Assembly: GCA_049969715.1 (NCBI GenBank)
Contig: JBMFOH010000006.1
Coordinates: 1 to 43,446 of the forward strand
From: JBMFOH01 sp049969715 [NCBI: bacterium]
GTDB lineage: Bacteria; DUMJ01
Direction of reading: 5' to 3'
DNA: 43,446 bases
The notes under the pieces: generated by a model
Told to the model about the DNA's origin: nothing
What the model saw: the letters and a program-made list of their open reading frames with translations, nothing else
Databases searched by the model: none
Part shown: positions 27,499 through 37,988 of the stretch, piece after piece
Numbering within the stretch: the stretch's first letter is position 1
How the letters are laid out: every line of letters begins with the position of its first letter
Translations under genes and position numbers: made by a program

Positions 27499-28746
27499 GT
27501 GGATGATAAAACCCAGAGATTAAAAAACAGATGGAGAGAGTCTGTCCTTCTTAGGAATATAGTTCTTCTCTATGCTGAAGTAGCCTTTATTGGTGTCTTG
27601 AATGGAACAATAGGAGTATACCTAGGTGTATTTGCTATAAGATTAGGGGCTTCCAATAATCTTATAGGCCTTCTCTCTTCATTGCCAGCTTTAATTAATG
27701 TTTTGTTGATGTATCCTGCTTCTCAGATTGTAAACAGCTGGCTTAATAAGATAGAGATCAACAAGTGGAGTTTCCTTTTTACAAGGCTTTTGTACCTGCC
27801 GCTTGCCTTTATCCCGTACTTTCCTAATCCTTCCCTTTTTATATTAATTATCGTTACTCTCCTAGCTATACCTGCCTCGGTAGCAAACATTGCCTTTAAT
27901 GTGATGTTTATAGAGTTGGTTCCTTCCTCTCTTAGAGCTACTGTAGTATCAAATAGGAATATGCTTGTTATGTTTATCCAGACCTTTTTTACTATAATAG
28001 TAGGTTACTTGCTCGATAGAGTAATTTTCCCTTTAAATTTTCAACTCGTTATGTTTATAGGATTCCTGTCAAGTATAATAAGCCTGTATCTTATGACCTT
28101 ATTAAGACCTATGAAGATGTCTCTTCCTTCTGAGAAAAGGGAACCTGTCGAATTATCTTCTATATGGACACAATTTAGAGATATATACTTCCTCTTTAAA
28201 GAAGATAGGATATTTATGAGGTATCAGATTGCTACATTTATATATTATCTAGGTCTATATGTCCCTATGCCTCTATTTTCGATAAGAATGGTAAGAGAAC
28301 TCCGTTTCTCGAACTTTGAAGTGGGGCTTACAAACACCTCTGGAGGATTAGCTACTGCTATTTCTTACCCCTACTGGGGAAGAGAGGGGAAGAAGCTTGG
28401 AATAAAGAAAACCCTTTTCTGGTGTAATATAGGAATCTCCTTTTATCCTCTCATATTTAGTCTTTTGAAGAGCCCTTCTCAGGTCGTCCCATTTTCTGCT
28501 GTTGGTGGTTTTTTTAGTGCAGGATTTAGTGTTTTTATATATATGGCTCTTCTTCTCTTTTTATCTCAAGAGAAAAGGGCAGAATATCTAGCAGTAAACG
28601 GTATTATTACAAGTATAAGCCTTACTATTGGACCTATCCTAGGGACACAACTCTCTAGAGTAATAGGAACAACTCCTGTGTTCTTTATTGGCACTGCTAT
28701 AAGGCTTATAGGAACGTATCTACTTTTAAAAACAATACCCAATTGA
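27499..28746 (+). CDS. MFS transporter of unknown substrate
   Basis: The 415-residue, 12-helix major facilitator has an N-terminal segment NGTIGVYLGVFAIRLGASNNLIGLLSSLPAL and a half-molecule repeat. It is not close enough to a characterised subfamily for a substrate call. It starts at GTG 27499 with no ribosome site and a -10 six bases upstream. It is monocistronic, and its stop codon directly abuts that of the convergent ahcY gene. Confidence 0.8.
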   Translation: MDDKTQRLKNRWRESVLLRNIVLLYAEVAFIGVLNGTIGVYLGVFAIRLGASNNLIGLLSSLPALINVLLMYPASQIVNSWLNKIEINKWSFLFTRLLYLPLAFIPYFPNPSLFILIIVTLLAIPASVANIAFNVMFIELVPSSLRATVVSNRNMLVMFIQTFFTIIVGYLLDRVIFPLNFQLVMFIGFLSSIISLYLMTLLRPMKMSLPSEKREPVELSSIWTQFRDIYFLFKEDRIFMRYQIATFIYYLGLYVPMPLFSIRMVRELRFSNFEVGLTNTSGGLATAISYPYWGREGKKLGIKKTLFWCNIGISFYPLIFSLLKSPSQVVPFSAVGGFFSAGFSVFIYMALLLFLSQEKRAEYLAVNGIITSISLTIGPILGTQLSRVIGTTPVFFIGTAIRLIGTYLLLKTIPN

Positions 28747-29973
28747 TTATGTACCCAACTCCCAATTTTCCATATACCTTTTCTGTTCCTCAGTCAATTC
28801 GTCTATAGATATTCCCATTGATTCAAGCTTCCTTCTAGCAACCTCTTTATCTATCTCTAAAGGTACCTCCATAACTCTAGGAGAGAGGTTCCCAGCATTC
28901 TTCACCAAAAATTCTACCGAAAGTGCCTGGTTTGCAAAACTCATATCCATTACACTTGCAGGATGCCCTTCTGCACAGGCCAGATTTAGAAGTCTTCCTT
29001 CTGCTAGTAGATAGAGTTTTCTTCCATCCTTCAGTGTAAACTCTTCCAGATTCTCCCTTATAGTCCTTCTTGATATTGCTATCTCTTCTAAGCCATTTAT
29101 ATCTATCTCCACATTGAAATGTCCTGAATTCCCAAGGATTGCTCCATCCTTCATTAAAAGAAAGTGTTCTTTCCTTATAACACTGGTATTTCCTGTAACT
29201 GTAACGAATATATCTCCATTCTTTGCAGCCTCTCTCATCGACATAACCTCATATCCATCCATAGCTGCTTCTAACGCTTTTATTGGGTCTACCTCAACTA
29301 TAATTACCTTTGTGCCCATACCTCTTGCTCGAGTCGCCAACCCTCTTCCGCATTGTCCATATCCACATACAACAAATGTTTTTCCTGCAAGGAGAATATT
29401 AGTAGCCCTTAAGATCCCATCAATTGTACTCTGTCCAGTGCCATAGCGGTTATCAAAAAAATGTTTTGTCATAGCATTATTTACTGCTATTACTGGCATC
29501 TTTAGTTTTTTCTCTCTTTCTATACTTATAAGTCTATTTACTCCTGTAGTAGTTTCCTCTGTTCCTCCTATTATGTATTCTCCAAACTCCTCCCATCTCT
29601 TATGGAGTGTGGCGGTTAAGTCTCCCCCATCATCCATTATAATATGAGGTTTTATAGAAAGAGCCTCCTCTATATTTTTGTAGTACTCTTCCTGCGAAGT
29701 TCCTCTTCTTGCATATACATTTGCTGTACGTTCCCTGTTTAGAACTTCTACTACGTCATCCTGAGTACTAAGAGGGTTAGAGCCACATAGACTAATTTCT
29801 GCCCCTCCCATCCTAAGTGTTCTAGCTAATACAGCTGTTTCTGTAGTAACGTGAAGACACATTGCAATCCTTATCCCTGCAAAAGGTTTTTCCCTATTAA
29901 AGTCTTCTCTAAGTGATAAAAGGACAGGCATCTGTTTCTCTGCCCATTCTATTCTCAATTTTCCCTTTTCCAT
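28747..29973 (-). CDS. ahcY: adenosylhomocysteinase (S-adenosylhomocysteine hydrolase)
   Basis: The enzyme reversibly splits S-adenosylhomocysteine into homocysteine and adenosine with bound NAD, relieving product inhibition of methyltransferases. The 408-residue sequence has substrate-site motifs MDDGGDLTATLH, GGTEETTTGVNRL and NNAMTKHFFDN, and the NAD loop GYGQCGRG. It is the short form without the extra internal insertion and without the C-terminal Lys-Tyr tail found in mesophilic enzymes, as in Thermotoga and archaea. It is the last gene of the speD operon; its ATG directly follows the AI-2E stop. Confidence 0.96.
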   Translation of the reverse strand: MEKGKLRIEWAEKQMPVLLSLREDFNREKPFAGIRIAMCLHVTTETAVLARTLRMGGAEISLCGSNPLSTQDDVVEVLNRERTANVYARRGTSQEEYYKNIEEALSIKPHIIMDDGGDLTATLHKRWEEFGEYIIGGTEETTTGVNRLISIEREKKLKMPVIAVNNAMTKHFFDNRYGTGQSTIDGILRATNILLAGKTFVVCGYGQCGRGLATRARGMGTKVIIVEVDPIKALEAAMDGYEVMSMREAAKNGDIFVTVTGNTSVIRKEHFLLMKDGAILGNSGHFNVEIDINGLEEIAISRRTIRENLEEFTLKDGRKLYLLAEGRLLNLACAEGHPASVMDMSFANQALSVEFLVKNAGNLSPRVMEVPLEIDKEVARRKLESMGISIDELTEEQKRYMENWELGT

Positions 29974-32594
<2,621 letters not shown>

Positions 32595-33233
32595 TTATAT
32601 CTTCAATATATAGACTTCAGTAGTTCTTGGTAAGGATTCTTTAGTTATCTTTATTGAGTTTGTCTCTAGATATTTTACAGGAAAGGTTATATCTTTTAGG
32701 AATGCTTCTATAGGTTTTATGTTCCATTCCTTGATGTAATTTGTTCTATAATGCATTGGTATAGCTATCTTGGGAACTATCTGTTTTATTATCTCCTGAG
32801 CCTCTTCAGGTTCTATGGTAAAGAAACCTCCAGTAGGTACGAAGAGTACGTCTACATTGCCAATAGTTTTAACTTGTTCCTCGCTTAAAGTCTCCCCCAA
32901 ATCTCCCAGATGGCACAGTTTTATTCCCTCTATTTCTATAACAAAGATGGTATTCTTTCCTCTCTCTTTGCCCTTACTTTTATCATGAAAGGCAGAGACT
33001 CCCTTTATCTTTATTCCAGAAATGTTATACTCCCCTGGAGTCCTTACGACAGCAGGATTCCCTTCTACTCTTTTTACAACATTATGATCGAAATGTTCGT
33101 GAGAGACAGTAACTATGGTTCCCTTTAGTCTTCCTACTGGATAAGGGATCTCCTCTCCAAATGGGTCAGTTACTACTATCCCTGTAGATGATTCAATAGA
33201 GAAGCAGGCATGCCCATTATATGTGATCCTCAT
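32595..33233 (-). CDS. metallo-beta-lactamase fold hydrolase, UPF0173-like
   Basis: The 212-residue protein begins with RITYNGHACFSIE and carries the metal motif HEHFDH (HxHxDH), a further HLGDLG and a late histidine in PMHYR. This is the pattern of the UPF0173 group of MBL-fold hydrolases, for which no substrate is established. The gene overlaps the preceding HAD gene by 17 nt and has GGAGGG before its ATG. Confidence 0.85.
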   Translation of the reverse strand: MRITYNGHACFSIESSTGIVVTDPFGEEIPYPVGRLKGTIVTVSHEHFDHNVVKRVEGNPAVVRTPGEYNISGIKIKGVSAFHDKSKGKERGKNTIFVIEIEGIKLCHLGDLGETLSEEQVKTIGNVDVLFVPTGGFFTIEPEEAQEIIKQIVPKIAIPMHYRTNYIKEWNIKPIEAFLKDITFPVKYLETNSIKITKESLPRTTEVYILKI

Positions 33234-34038
33234 TTTTCCCTCCTTTTACAAGGTCTAATAGATTTTCCCCCCAAAGGTCAGGTCTAAGACCTTCAGGAAG
33301 GCTCTTTAAATCTTCCCTTGAAGTTATTCCACTTAACACTAGGCCTGTTTTACACCCTAATCTTTTTCCAGCCACTATATCTGTTTCTATCCTATCTCCT
33401 ATAAGGATGACATCTCTAGAGTCAACTCTACCTAATTCTTCTAATATCAATTTTAAGCCAAGAATCTCTGGCTTACCTATTACTGTTGACTTTACTCCAG
33501 AGGCAACTTCTACTGCCTTTACTATGCTTCCCCCACCGGGAATTATTCCATCCTCTATTGGGAAAGTAGGATCTATATTTGTGGCTATAAATTTTGCTCC
33601 GTGTATAATAGCTTGTTGGGCATTTGTAAGCTTTTGGAATGTAAAATTCCTATCCATCCCTACTATAACATAGTCTATCGGTGGTTCGTAACTTGACCAG
33701 AATATGTTTTTAAATCCCATCCTATAAAGCTCCCAGACTATTCCTTCTTCTCCTATTATAAATATTCTAGCATTCTTCTGGGTTTCCTCTGAAATATAGA
33801 GAGCTGTAAGATACCCTGATGTAAATATATCTGATTGAGGGATATCGATTCCATATCCTCGAAGGAGTTCTACTACTCTATCTCTTGGCCTAGTAGAATT
33901 ATTGGTGAGATAAACGACCTTATACCCACTTTTTATGAGAAGATCTATTGCCTCTTTTGCTCCTGAGACAAGACTCTTACCTCTTATTACTACTCCATCT
34001 AGGTCAAGGATAATTAATTTTATTCCATTAAATACCAA
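33217..34038 (-). CDS. HAD-IIA family phosphatase (NagD-like)
   Basis: The 273-residue protein has the HAD nucleophile motif DLDGVV (11-16), motif II LTNNS, the motif III region IGKPE and motif IV GDRIETDI. The cap arrangement fits subclass IIA (NagD, 4-nitrophenylphosphatase, phosphoglycolate phosphatase). The physiological phosphate ester is unknown. Start is TTG at 34038, with AAGG a few bases upstream, overlapping the end of speE by 11 nt. Confidence 0.85.
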   Translation of the reverse strand: MVFNGIKLIILDLDGVVIRGKSLVSGAKEAIDLLIKSGYKVVYLTNNSTRPRDRVVELLRGYGIDIPQSDIFTSGYLTALYISEETQKNARIFIIGEEGIVWELYRMGFKNIFWSSYEPPIDYVIVGMDRNFTFQKLTNAQQAIIHGAKFIATNIDPTFPIEDGIIPGGGSIVKAVEVASGVKSTVIGKPEILGLKLILEELGRVDSRDVILIGDRIETDIVAGKRLGCKTGLVLSGITSREDLKSLPEGLRPDLWGENLLDLVKGGKNEDHI

Positions 34039-34966
34039 AGATCCTTTCTCTCCTTGCTACCAATAGAGGCTTATTATCTTCTATTATTACTGTTTCTTTC
34101 TTGATAGCATCTCTTAGGTCTTTGGGAAGACTGAACATCAGTCTATGAGTTTCTCCATCGTAATATTTTAAGCCTTCCAAACCTAACAATTTTAACTTTT
34201 CATTTACTATTTTTTCTTCCACTAAATTAGGGTCCTTCTTTAACGTTCCCATTACAAATCCCCAATCAGAATCGTATAAAGGAACATAAGTATGATAAGA
34301 CCTTACTATAGGGAAAACTTGTTTTAGAGTATTATGAATAGCAGTATGAGCACTATTGTTTATGATAGAGACACTTAATGCCTGGGTAACAAATATTCCA
34401 TCCTCTGTGAGATGTTCCTTTATTGTAGTAAAGAATTCCTTTGTAAATAATTTTGATGCTGGACCCTCTTCTAGAGGCTCTGTAAGGTCACTTATTATTA
34501 CATCAAATCTCTCTTCCGTATTTTCTATGTATCCTCTAGCATCCCCCAAGATGACCTCGGCTCTAGGATCGGAAAAAGACCCCTTAGCCATATTAGGTAG
34601 AAACTCTTTACATAACTCTATTACGTCTTCATCGATATCTATCATAACTACTCTTTCTATTGGATATCTTAAGATCTCTCTAAGTGTGGCTCCTTCTCCT
34701 CCACCAAAGAGTAAGACCTTTTTGGGGCTATCTGATAAGAGCATAGCTGGATGGACTAATGCCTCATGGTATATATATTCATCCTTCTCTGAGGACTGAC
34801 TCTCTCCATCTAGGACAAGCATCCTTCCAAACTGATAACTCTCTAATATCTCTGCTATTTGATAGTTTGTCTCTCTCACTACCAGACTACGTTTTATTCC
34901 ATGTACATGGAATTCGTTTGGAATTATAGACTCTAAAAACCACTGCCAATTATGTGGCTTAGGCAT
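34028..34966 (-). CDS. speE: polyamine aminopropyltransferase (SpeE family)
   Basis: The enzyme transfers aminopropyl from decarboxylated SAM to a diamine or polyamine. The 312-residue sequence shows LDGESQSSEKDEYIYHE, the SAM-site motif GGGEGATLRE, DIDEDVI, GDARGY and DLTEP. GGGEG and D-x-TEP replace the GGGDGG and DSSDP of ordinary spermidine synthases. They resemble thermophile and thermospermine-type or agmatine-using enzymes, so putrescine should not be assumed as acceptor. It overlaps speD by 8 nt, and SpeD supplies its co-substrate. Confidence 0.88.
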   Translation of the reverse strand: MPKPHNWQWFLESIIPNEFHVHGIKRSLVVRETNYQIAEILESYQFGRMLVLDGESQSSEKDEYIYHEALVHPAMLLSDSPKKVLLFGGGEGATLREILRYPIERVVMIDIDEDVIELCKEFLPNMAKGSFSDPRAEVILGDARGYIENTEERFDVIISDLTEPLEEGPASKLFTKEFFTTIKEHLTEDGIFVTQALSVSIINNSAHTAIHNTLKQVFPIVRSYHTYVPLYDSDWGFVMGTLKKDPNLVEEKIVNEKLKLLGLEGLKYYDGETHRLMFSLPKDLRDAIKKETVIIEDNKPLLVARRERIFGI

Positions 34967-35366
34967 ATCTAGTCACCTCCTCTACAGGATGTAGAGTGTG
35001 GATGAATCTATTACCCTCTGAAGGAATGCCTCTTTCTACTTCGGTAAAGTAAACTGACTTAGCTTTCAGACCTTCAGCAATTATTTCACATGCTTTCCAA
35101 GGGTCTGTGTTTTCTCCACAGGTGTATATGTCTACTGCTGCATAACCATATTCTGGCCAAGTATGGATAGATATATGGGATTCAGCTATTACTACTACGC
35201 CACTTACTCCTACAGGGCTAAACTTATGAAATATAGCCTCTTTTACATGAGCATTTGCAGCTATCGCTGCTTTTATCATAAGTTCTCTTATCTTATCTAC
35301 ATTATCCAAAAAATTAGCCTGGCATCCAGAGATTTCCACTAGTATATGGAGCCCGAGAGTTTTCAT
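34959..35366 (-). CDS. speD: S-adenosylmethionine decarboxylase proenzyme, class 1B
   Basis: SpeD decarboxylates SAM to give the aminopropyl donor for SpeE. The 135-residue proenzyme self-cleaves at E62-S63 in the motif ESHISIHTWPEY, turning Ser63 into the pyruvoyl cofactor. The processing and catalytic residues H68 and C83 are present at the same positions as in Thermotoga SpeD. It is the first gene of the seven-gene reverse operon ending in ahcY. The ribosome site is weak, and the promoter could not be placed with confidence. Confidence 0.96.
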   Translation of the reverse strand: MKTLGLHILVEISGCQANFLDNVDKIRELMIKAAIAANAHVKEAIFHKFSPVGVSGVVVIAESHISIHTWPEYGYAAVDIYTCGENTDPWKACEIIAEGLKAKSVYFTEVERGIPSEGNRFIHTLHPVEEVTRYA

Positions 35367-35405
35367 CTCAAGTTCCCAACCCCTTTCTTTATAGAATTTT
35401 TTCTC

Positions 35406-35420
35406 GGATATAAGATATCC
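35406..35420 (-). repeat. inverted repeat in the speD leader
   Basis: GGATAT, a 3-nt spacer and ATATCC form a perfect 6-bp dyad about 40-54 nt before the speD start. It could be a small operator or hairpin. No matching copy was noticed elsewhere in the window. Confidence 0.3.
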
Positions 35421-35466
35421 TTACACAGTTTATAACTATACAGTTTTTTGATAAAAAATGCAAGCA

Positions 35467-35487
35467 CCTATAGGTAACTCCTATAGG
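35467..35487 (-). terminator. probable terminator after the FAH gene
   Basis: CCTATAGG, a 5-nt loop and CCTATAGG form an 8-bp stem 15 nt after the FAH stop. On the reverse strand a run of six T follows, but about 9 nt beyond the stem, so it is an imperfect intrinsic terminator. Confidence 0.5.
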
Positions 35488-35502
35488 CAAAGACTAAGCT
35501 CG

Positions 35503-36390
35503 TTACTCCTCTCTTACTACTCTATTCTTTAAGGTTCCTATACTTTCAACTGAAACCTCTACTATATCCCCTGGATATATAGGGGCTATTCCAGAGGGAG
35601 TTCCCGTAGCTATTACATCTCCTGGTTCTAGCGTCATATGCTTAGATATAAAGGATATTATTTCCGGAATCTTAAATATGAGATTTTTGGTATTGTCTTT
35701 TTGACGGATTTCTCCATTAACCTTGAGTTCGATCTCTAGATTGTGAGGGTCTTTGACATACTCTTTTAGTAAAATAAATGGCCCCATCGGACAAAATGTA
35801 TCAAAACTTTTAGAGCGAAACCATGGGTTTGCTGATTTTAGGTCATACGTCTGCATATCTCTAGCGGTTACATCGTTGATTATTGTATAACCAAACACAT
35901 AGTCTAACGCCCTTTCTTTTGGAACCTCTTTTGCCTTTCTTCCTATTATTAATCCTAGTTCTGCTTCTGGGTCTACTCTAGTGAGCCATTTAGGATAAAT
36001 TATATCTTCCTCGGTAGCTACTATTGAAGAGATCGATTTAGAAAAGAATATTGGCTCTTTTGGTGCTTCGTAACCAGTTTCTCTTGCATGTTCTAGATAA
36101 TTTCTCCCTAGTGCTACTATCTTTGACGGTTTTATGATAGGGGGAAGTATCTTGGGAGAATCTACGTATAGTGGTTCCTCTAATCTATGTGTCTTTATAA
36201 AATCTACCACTTCTCTTAGATACAGAGAGGGGTTCTCCAATGTGAATAAATCATCTATCTTATAAATATGAGCTTCTTTTTCCTCACTGATAAGGGAGTA
36301 GAATCTTATTCCTCTTGAGAGGTCTATAAACCCTCCCCCTGATTCAAGACCTATAAAGGTTCCTTCGTTTAGACAGTTTGCTAGCTTCAT
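35503..36390 (-). CDS. fumarylacetoacetate hydrolase family protein
   Basis: The 295-residue protein has an N-terminal small domain and a C-terminal FAH fold (about 80-295). Metal-ligand acidic residues lie in DPEAELGLIIG, and NDVTARD, KSFDTFCPMGP and GDVIATGTPSGI are family-typical. FAH members act as hydrolases, decarboxylases or isomerases on 2-oxo acids such as acylpyruvates or homoprotocatechuate intermediates, so the reaction here is open. ATG at 36390 follows AGGAGG; a longer frame reaching 36468 would translate through the hairpin at 36443-36474 and is not credible. Confidence 0.88.
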   Translation of the reverse strand: MKLANCLNEGTFIGLESGGGFIDLSRGIRFYSLISEEKEAHIYKIDDLFTLENPSLYLREVVDFIKTHRLEEPLYVDSPKILPPIIKPSKIVALGRNYLEHARETGYEAPKEPIFFSKSISSIVATEEDIIYPKWLTRVDPEAELGLIIGRKAKEVPKERALDYVFGYTIINDVTARDMQTYDLKSANPWFRSKSFDTFCPMGPFILLKEYVKDPHNLEIELKVNGEIRQKDNTKNLIFKIPEIISFISKHMTLEPGDVIATGTPSGIAPIYPGDIVEVSVESIGTLKNRVVREE

Positions 36391-36442
36391 ACCTTCCTCC
36401 TTTTTAAGTGATATAATACTTTTGTATATTTTATCATAATAC

Positions 36443-36474
36443 CTGGGTGTGCGTAATATTCTACGCACACCCAG
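36443..36474. terminator. perfect 13-bp hairpin between the Spy-like and FAH genes
   Basis: CTGGGTGTGCGTA and TACGCACACCCAG are perfect inverted repeats around a 6-nt loop (ATATTC). The hairpin begins 7 nt after the Spy-like stop and ends about 50 nt before the FAH ATG. No T-run follows on either strand, so it may be a rho-assisted terminator, an RNA stabiliser that separates the expression levels of the two genes, or an operator. Confidence 0.6.
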
Positions 36475-36481
36475 CCTGAGT

Positions 36482-36916
36482 TTAGTAGCCTGGCCAATAT
36501 TCTCTCTTAGAAAGATTTAATAACTGCTGTGGAGAAAGGATTTTAGCTAGTTGCTGTGCATAGTCGGTATAATAGGTAAGGAGTTCATCATTTAGTCCGC
36601 CGATGTCAGATGTCTTGTTAGATAGAGAGATGTTAGTACAAGCTACGAGGTCTTGAATTTCTTTAAAGATACTCTGTATCTTACCGGTATATTCATTCTG
36701 AAGGGCTCTAATTTTTTCAACCTGCATAGGAGTAAGGTTCAAAGTTCCGAGCTTTGTGATATCTATGCCTTGAGAGAAATATGTTACAGGGCTAACATAG
36801 AGTGCCCATGGGGTAGGATTAGAAGATGGAATAACCCATAGCGGAGAAGAAAAGGCTACCTGACTAATACTGGTAAGTATCGCTAAGCTTAGTAATATCG
36901 CTCCGTATCTTTTCAT
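36482..36916 (-). CDS. small exported Spy/CpxP-like protein
   Basis: The 144-residue protein has a signal peptide (about 1-23, charged KR, hydrophobic core, cleavage near AFSS). The mature part contains LNLTPMQVEKIRALQNEY and a second helix pair ending AKILSPQQLLNL. The repeated LTxxQ-type motifs and an all-helical forecast resemble the Spy/CpxP/CnrX group of periplasmic chaperones and metal sensors. Identity is too weak for a firm name. AGGAGGTG precedes the ATG. It is divergent from pstC. Confidence 0.7.
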   Translation of the reverse strand: MKRYGAILLSLAILTSISQVAFSSPLWVIPSSNPTPWALYVSPVTYFSQGIDITKLGTLNLTPMQVEKIRALQNEYTGKIQSIFKEIQDLVACTNISLSNKTSDIGGLNDELLTYYTDYAQQLAKILSPQQLLNLSKREYWPGY

Positions 36917-37014
36917 CTAAATTCACCTCCTTTCTCTTCTATATCCTTAAATTTTTTTAATTACTTAAATTTAGACGATTATATTTCTTGTTTTATTTCA
37001 AAAGGAAGATGTTC

Positions 37015-37031
37015 TTAACAATTTCTTAAAG
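37015..37031 (+). promoter_or_regulatory. possible PhoP-like direct repeat before pstC
   Basis: TTAACA (37015-37020) and TTAAAG (37026-37031) are separated by 5 bp, the spacing of PhoP boxes in Bacillus. Only two half-sites are present instead of four, so this is suggestive only. Confidence 0.3.
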
Positions 37032-37049
37032 AAACGGGTATTGATTCTA

Positions 37050-37079
37050 TTGCTATAATATTTTCTAATAATATAGAAT
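37050..37079 (+). promoter_or_regulatory. possible pstC promoter
   Basis: TTGCTA (37050-37055), an 18-bp spacer and TAGAAT (37074-37079) would start transcription at about the pstC ATG (37089). An overlapping perfect TATAAT at 37054-37059 without a good -35 is an alternative. Neither option gives pstC a Shine-Dalgarno sequence. Confidence 0.4.
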
Positions 37080-37088
37080 ATTACTGTC

Positions 37089-37988
37089 ATGGGGATAAAG
37101 GAAAGGGCGATTTATCTCTTAATAGCAATAATAGCTAGTATTGCTATCTTGAGTGTAATTCTTATATTTGTGTTTGTAGCAAAAGAAGCCTTACCTGTTC
37201 TCTTTAATCCAGAGATAAAGAAAGAAGCTAATTTAAAGGTATTCTTTTTTACTAAAGATTGGCAGCCAGTCGGAGAGTATCCTAAATACTCTTTTCTTCC
37301 TCTTATAGTAGGAACCCTTAAGGTTACTCTGGTAGCATTGATGGTTGCCTTACCTCTTTCGTTAGGTGCCGCTCTCTTTACTGCAGAATTTCTTCCACGA
37401 GAGATAAGAGAGTTCATAAAGCCTATTATTGAGTTGTTTTCAGCCATTCCTTCTGTAGTCCTTGGCTTTTTTGCCCTTATGAACATAGCTTCTTGGGTAC
37501 AGACGGTATTTCACTCAGTGTCAAGATTAAATGCAGTTACTGCTGGTTTTGCACTTGCTTTTGCTGTGATACCTATTACATATACCATATGTGAGGATGC
37601 CTTGAATGCCGTTCCTAGAGAGTTGAGAGAGGCTAGTCTTGCTTTAGGGGCTACAAAATGGCAGACAGCAGTAAAGGTTGTATTACCTGCTGCTTCAGGA
37701 GGAATTTTTGCTGGTGTGATGCTGGGACTTACAAGGGCTATTGGAGAAACTATGATCGTCCTTATGGTCTCTGGTAATGCTGCTCAGATTACTTTGAGTC
37801 TTTTAGATTCAGTAAGAACAATTCCTGCTACTATAGCTGCAGAAATGGGAGAAGTAGCCTTTGGAAGTGCCCATTATGCCACCTTATTCTTTTTAGGACT
37901 TCTCCTTTTTTCTGTTACATTTATAATAAACTACACTGCTAGTATCCTTATCGAGAGGACTCAAGTAAGATTGAGAGGTGGTAAATGA
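37089..37988 (+). CDS. pstC: phosphate ABC transporter permease PstC
   Basis: PstC is one of two inner-membrane permeases of the high-affinity phosphate importer. The 299-residue protein has about six helices and the ABC permease EAA-type loop [20 protein letters not shown]. It is the first gene of the operon. The usual first gene pstS, for the phosphate-binding protein, is missing, and the upstream gene is a divergent Spy-like protein. No ribosome site is visible before the ATG. ATGA overlap with pstA. Confidence 0.95.
   Translation: MGIKERAIYLLIAIIASIAILSVILIFVFVAKEALPVLFNPEIKKEANLKVFFFTKDWQPVGEYPKYSFLPLIVGTLKVTLVALMVALPLSLGAALFTAEFLPREIREFIKPIIELFSAIPSVVLGFFALMNIASWVQTVFHSVSRLNAVTAGFALAFAVIPITYTICEDALNAVPRELREASLALGATKWQTAVKVVLPAASGGIFAGVMLGLTRAIGETMIVLMVSGNAAQITLSLLDSVRTIPATIAAEMGEVAFGSAHYATLFFLGLLLFSVTFIINYTASILIERTQVRLRGGK

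Noticed and set aside
36391-36468. N-terminal extension of the FAH protein
   Set aside because: It would translate through the 13-bp hairpin and give an atypical basic N-terminus; ATG 36390 has a strong AGGAGG.
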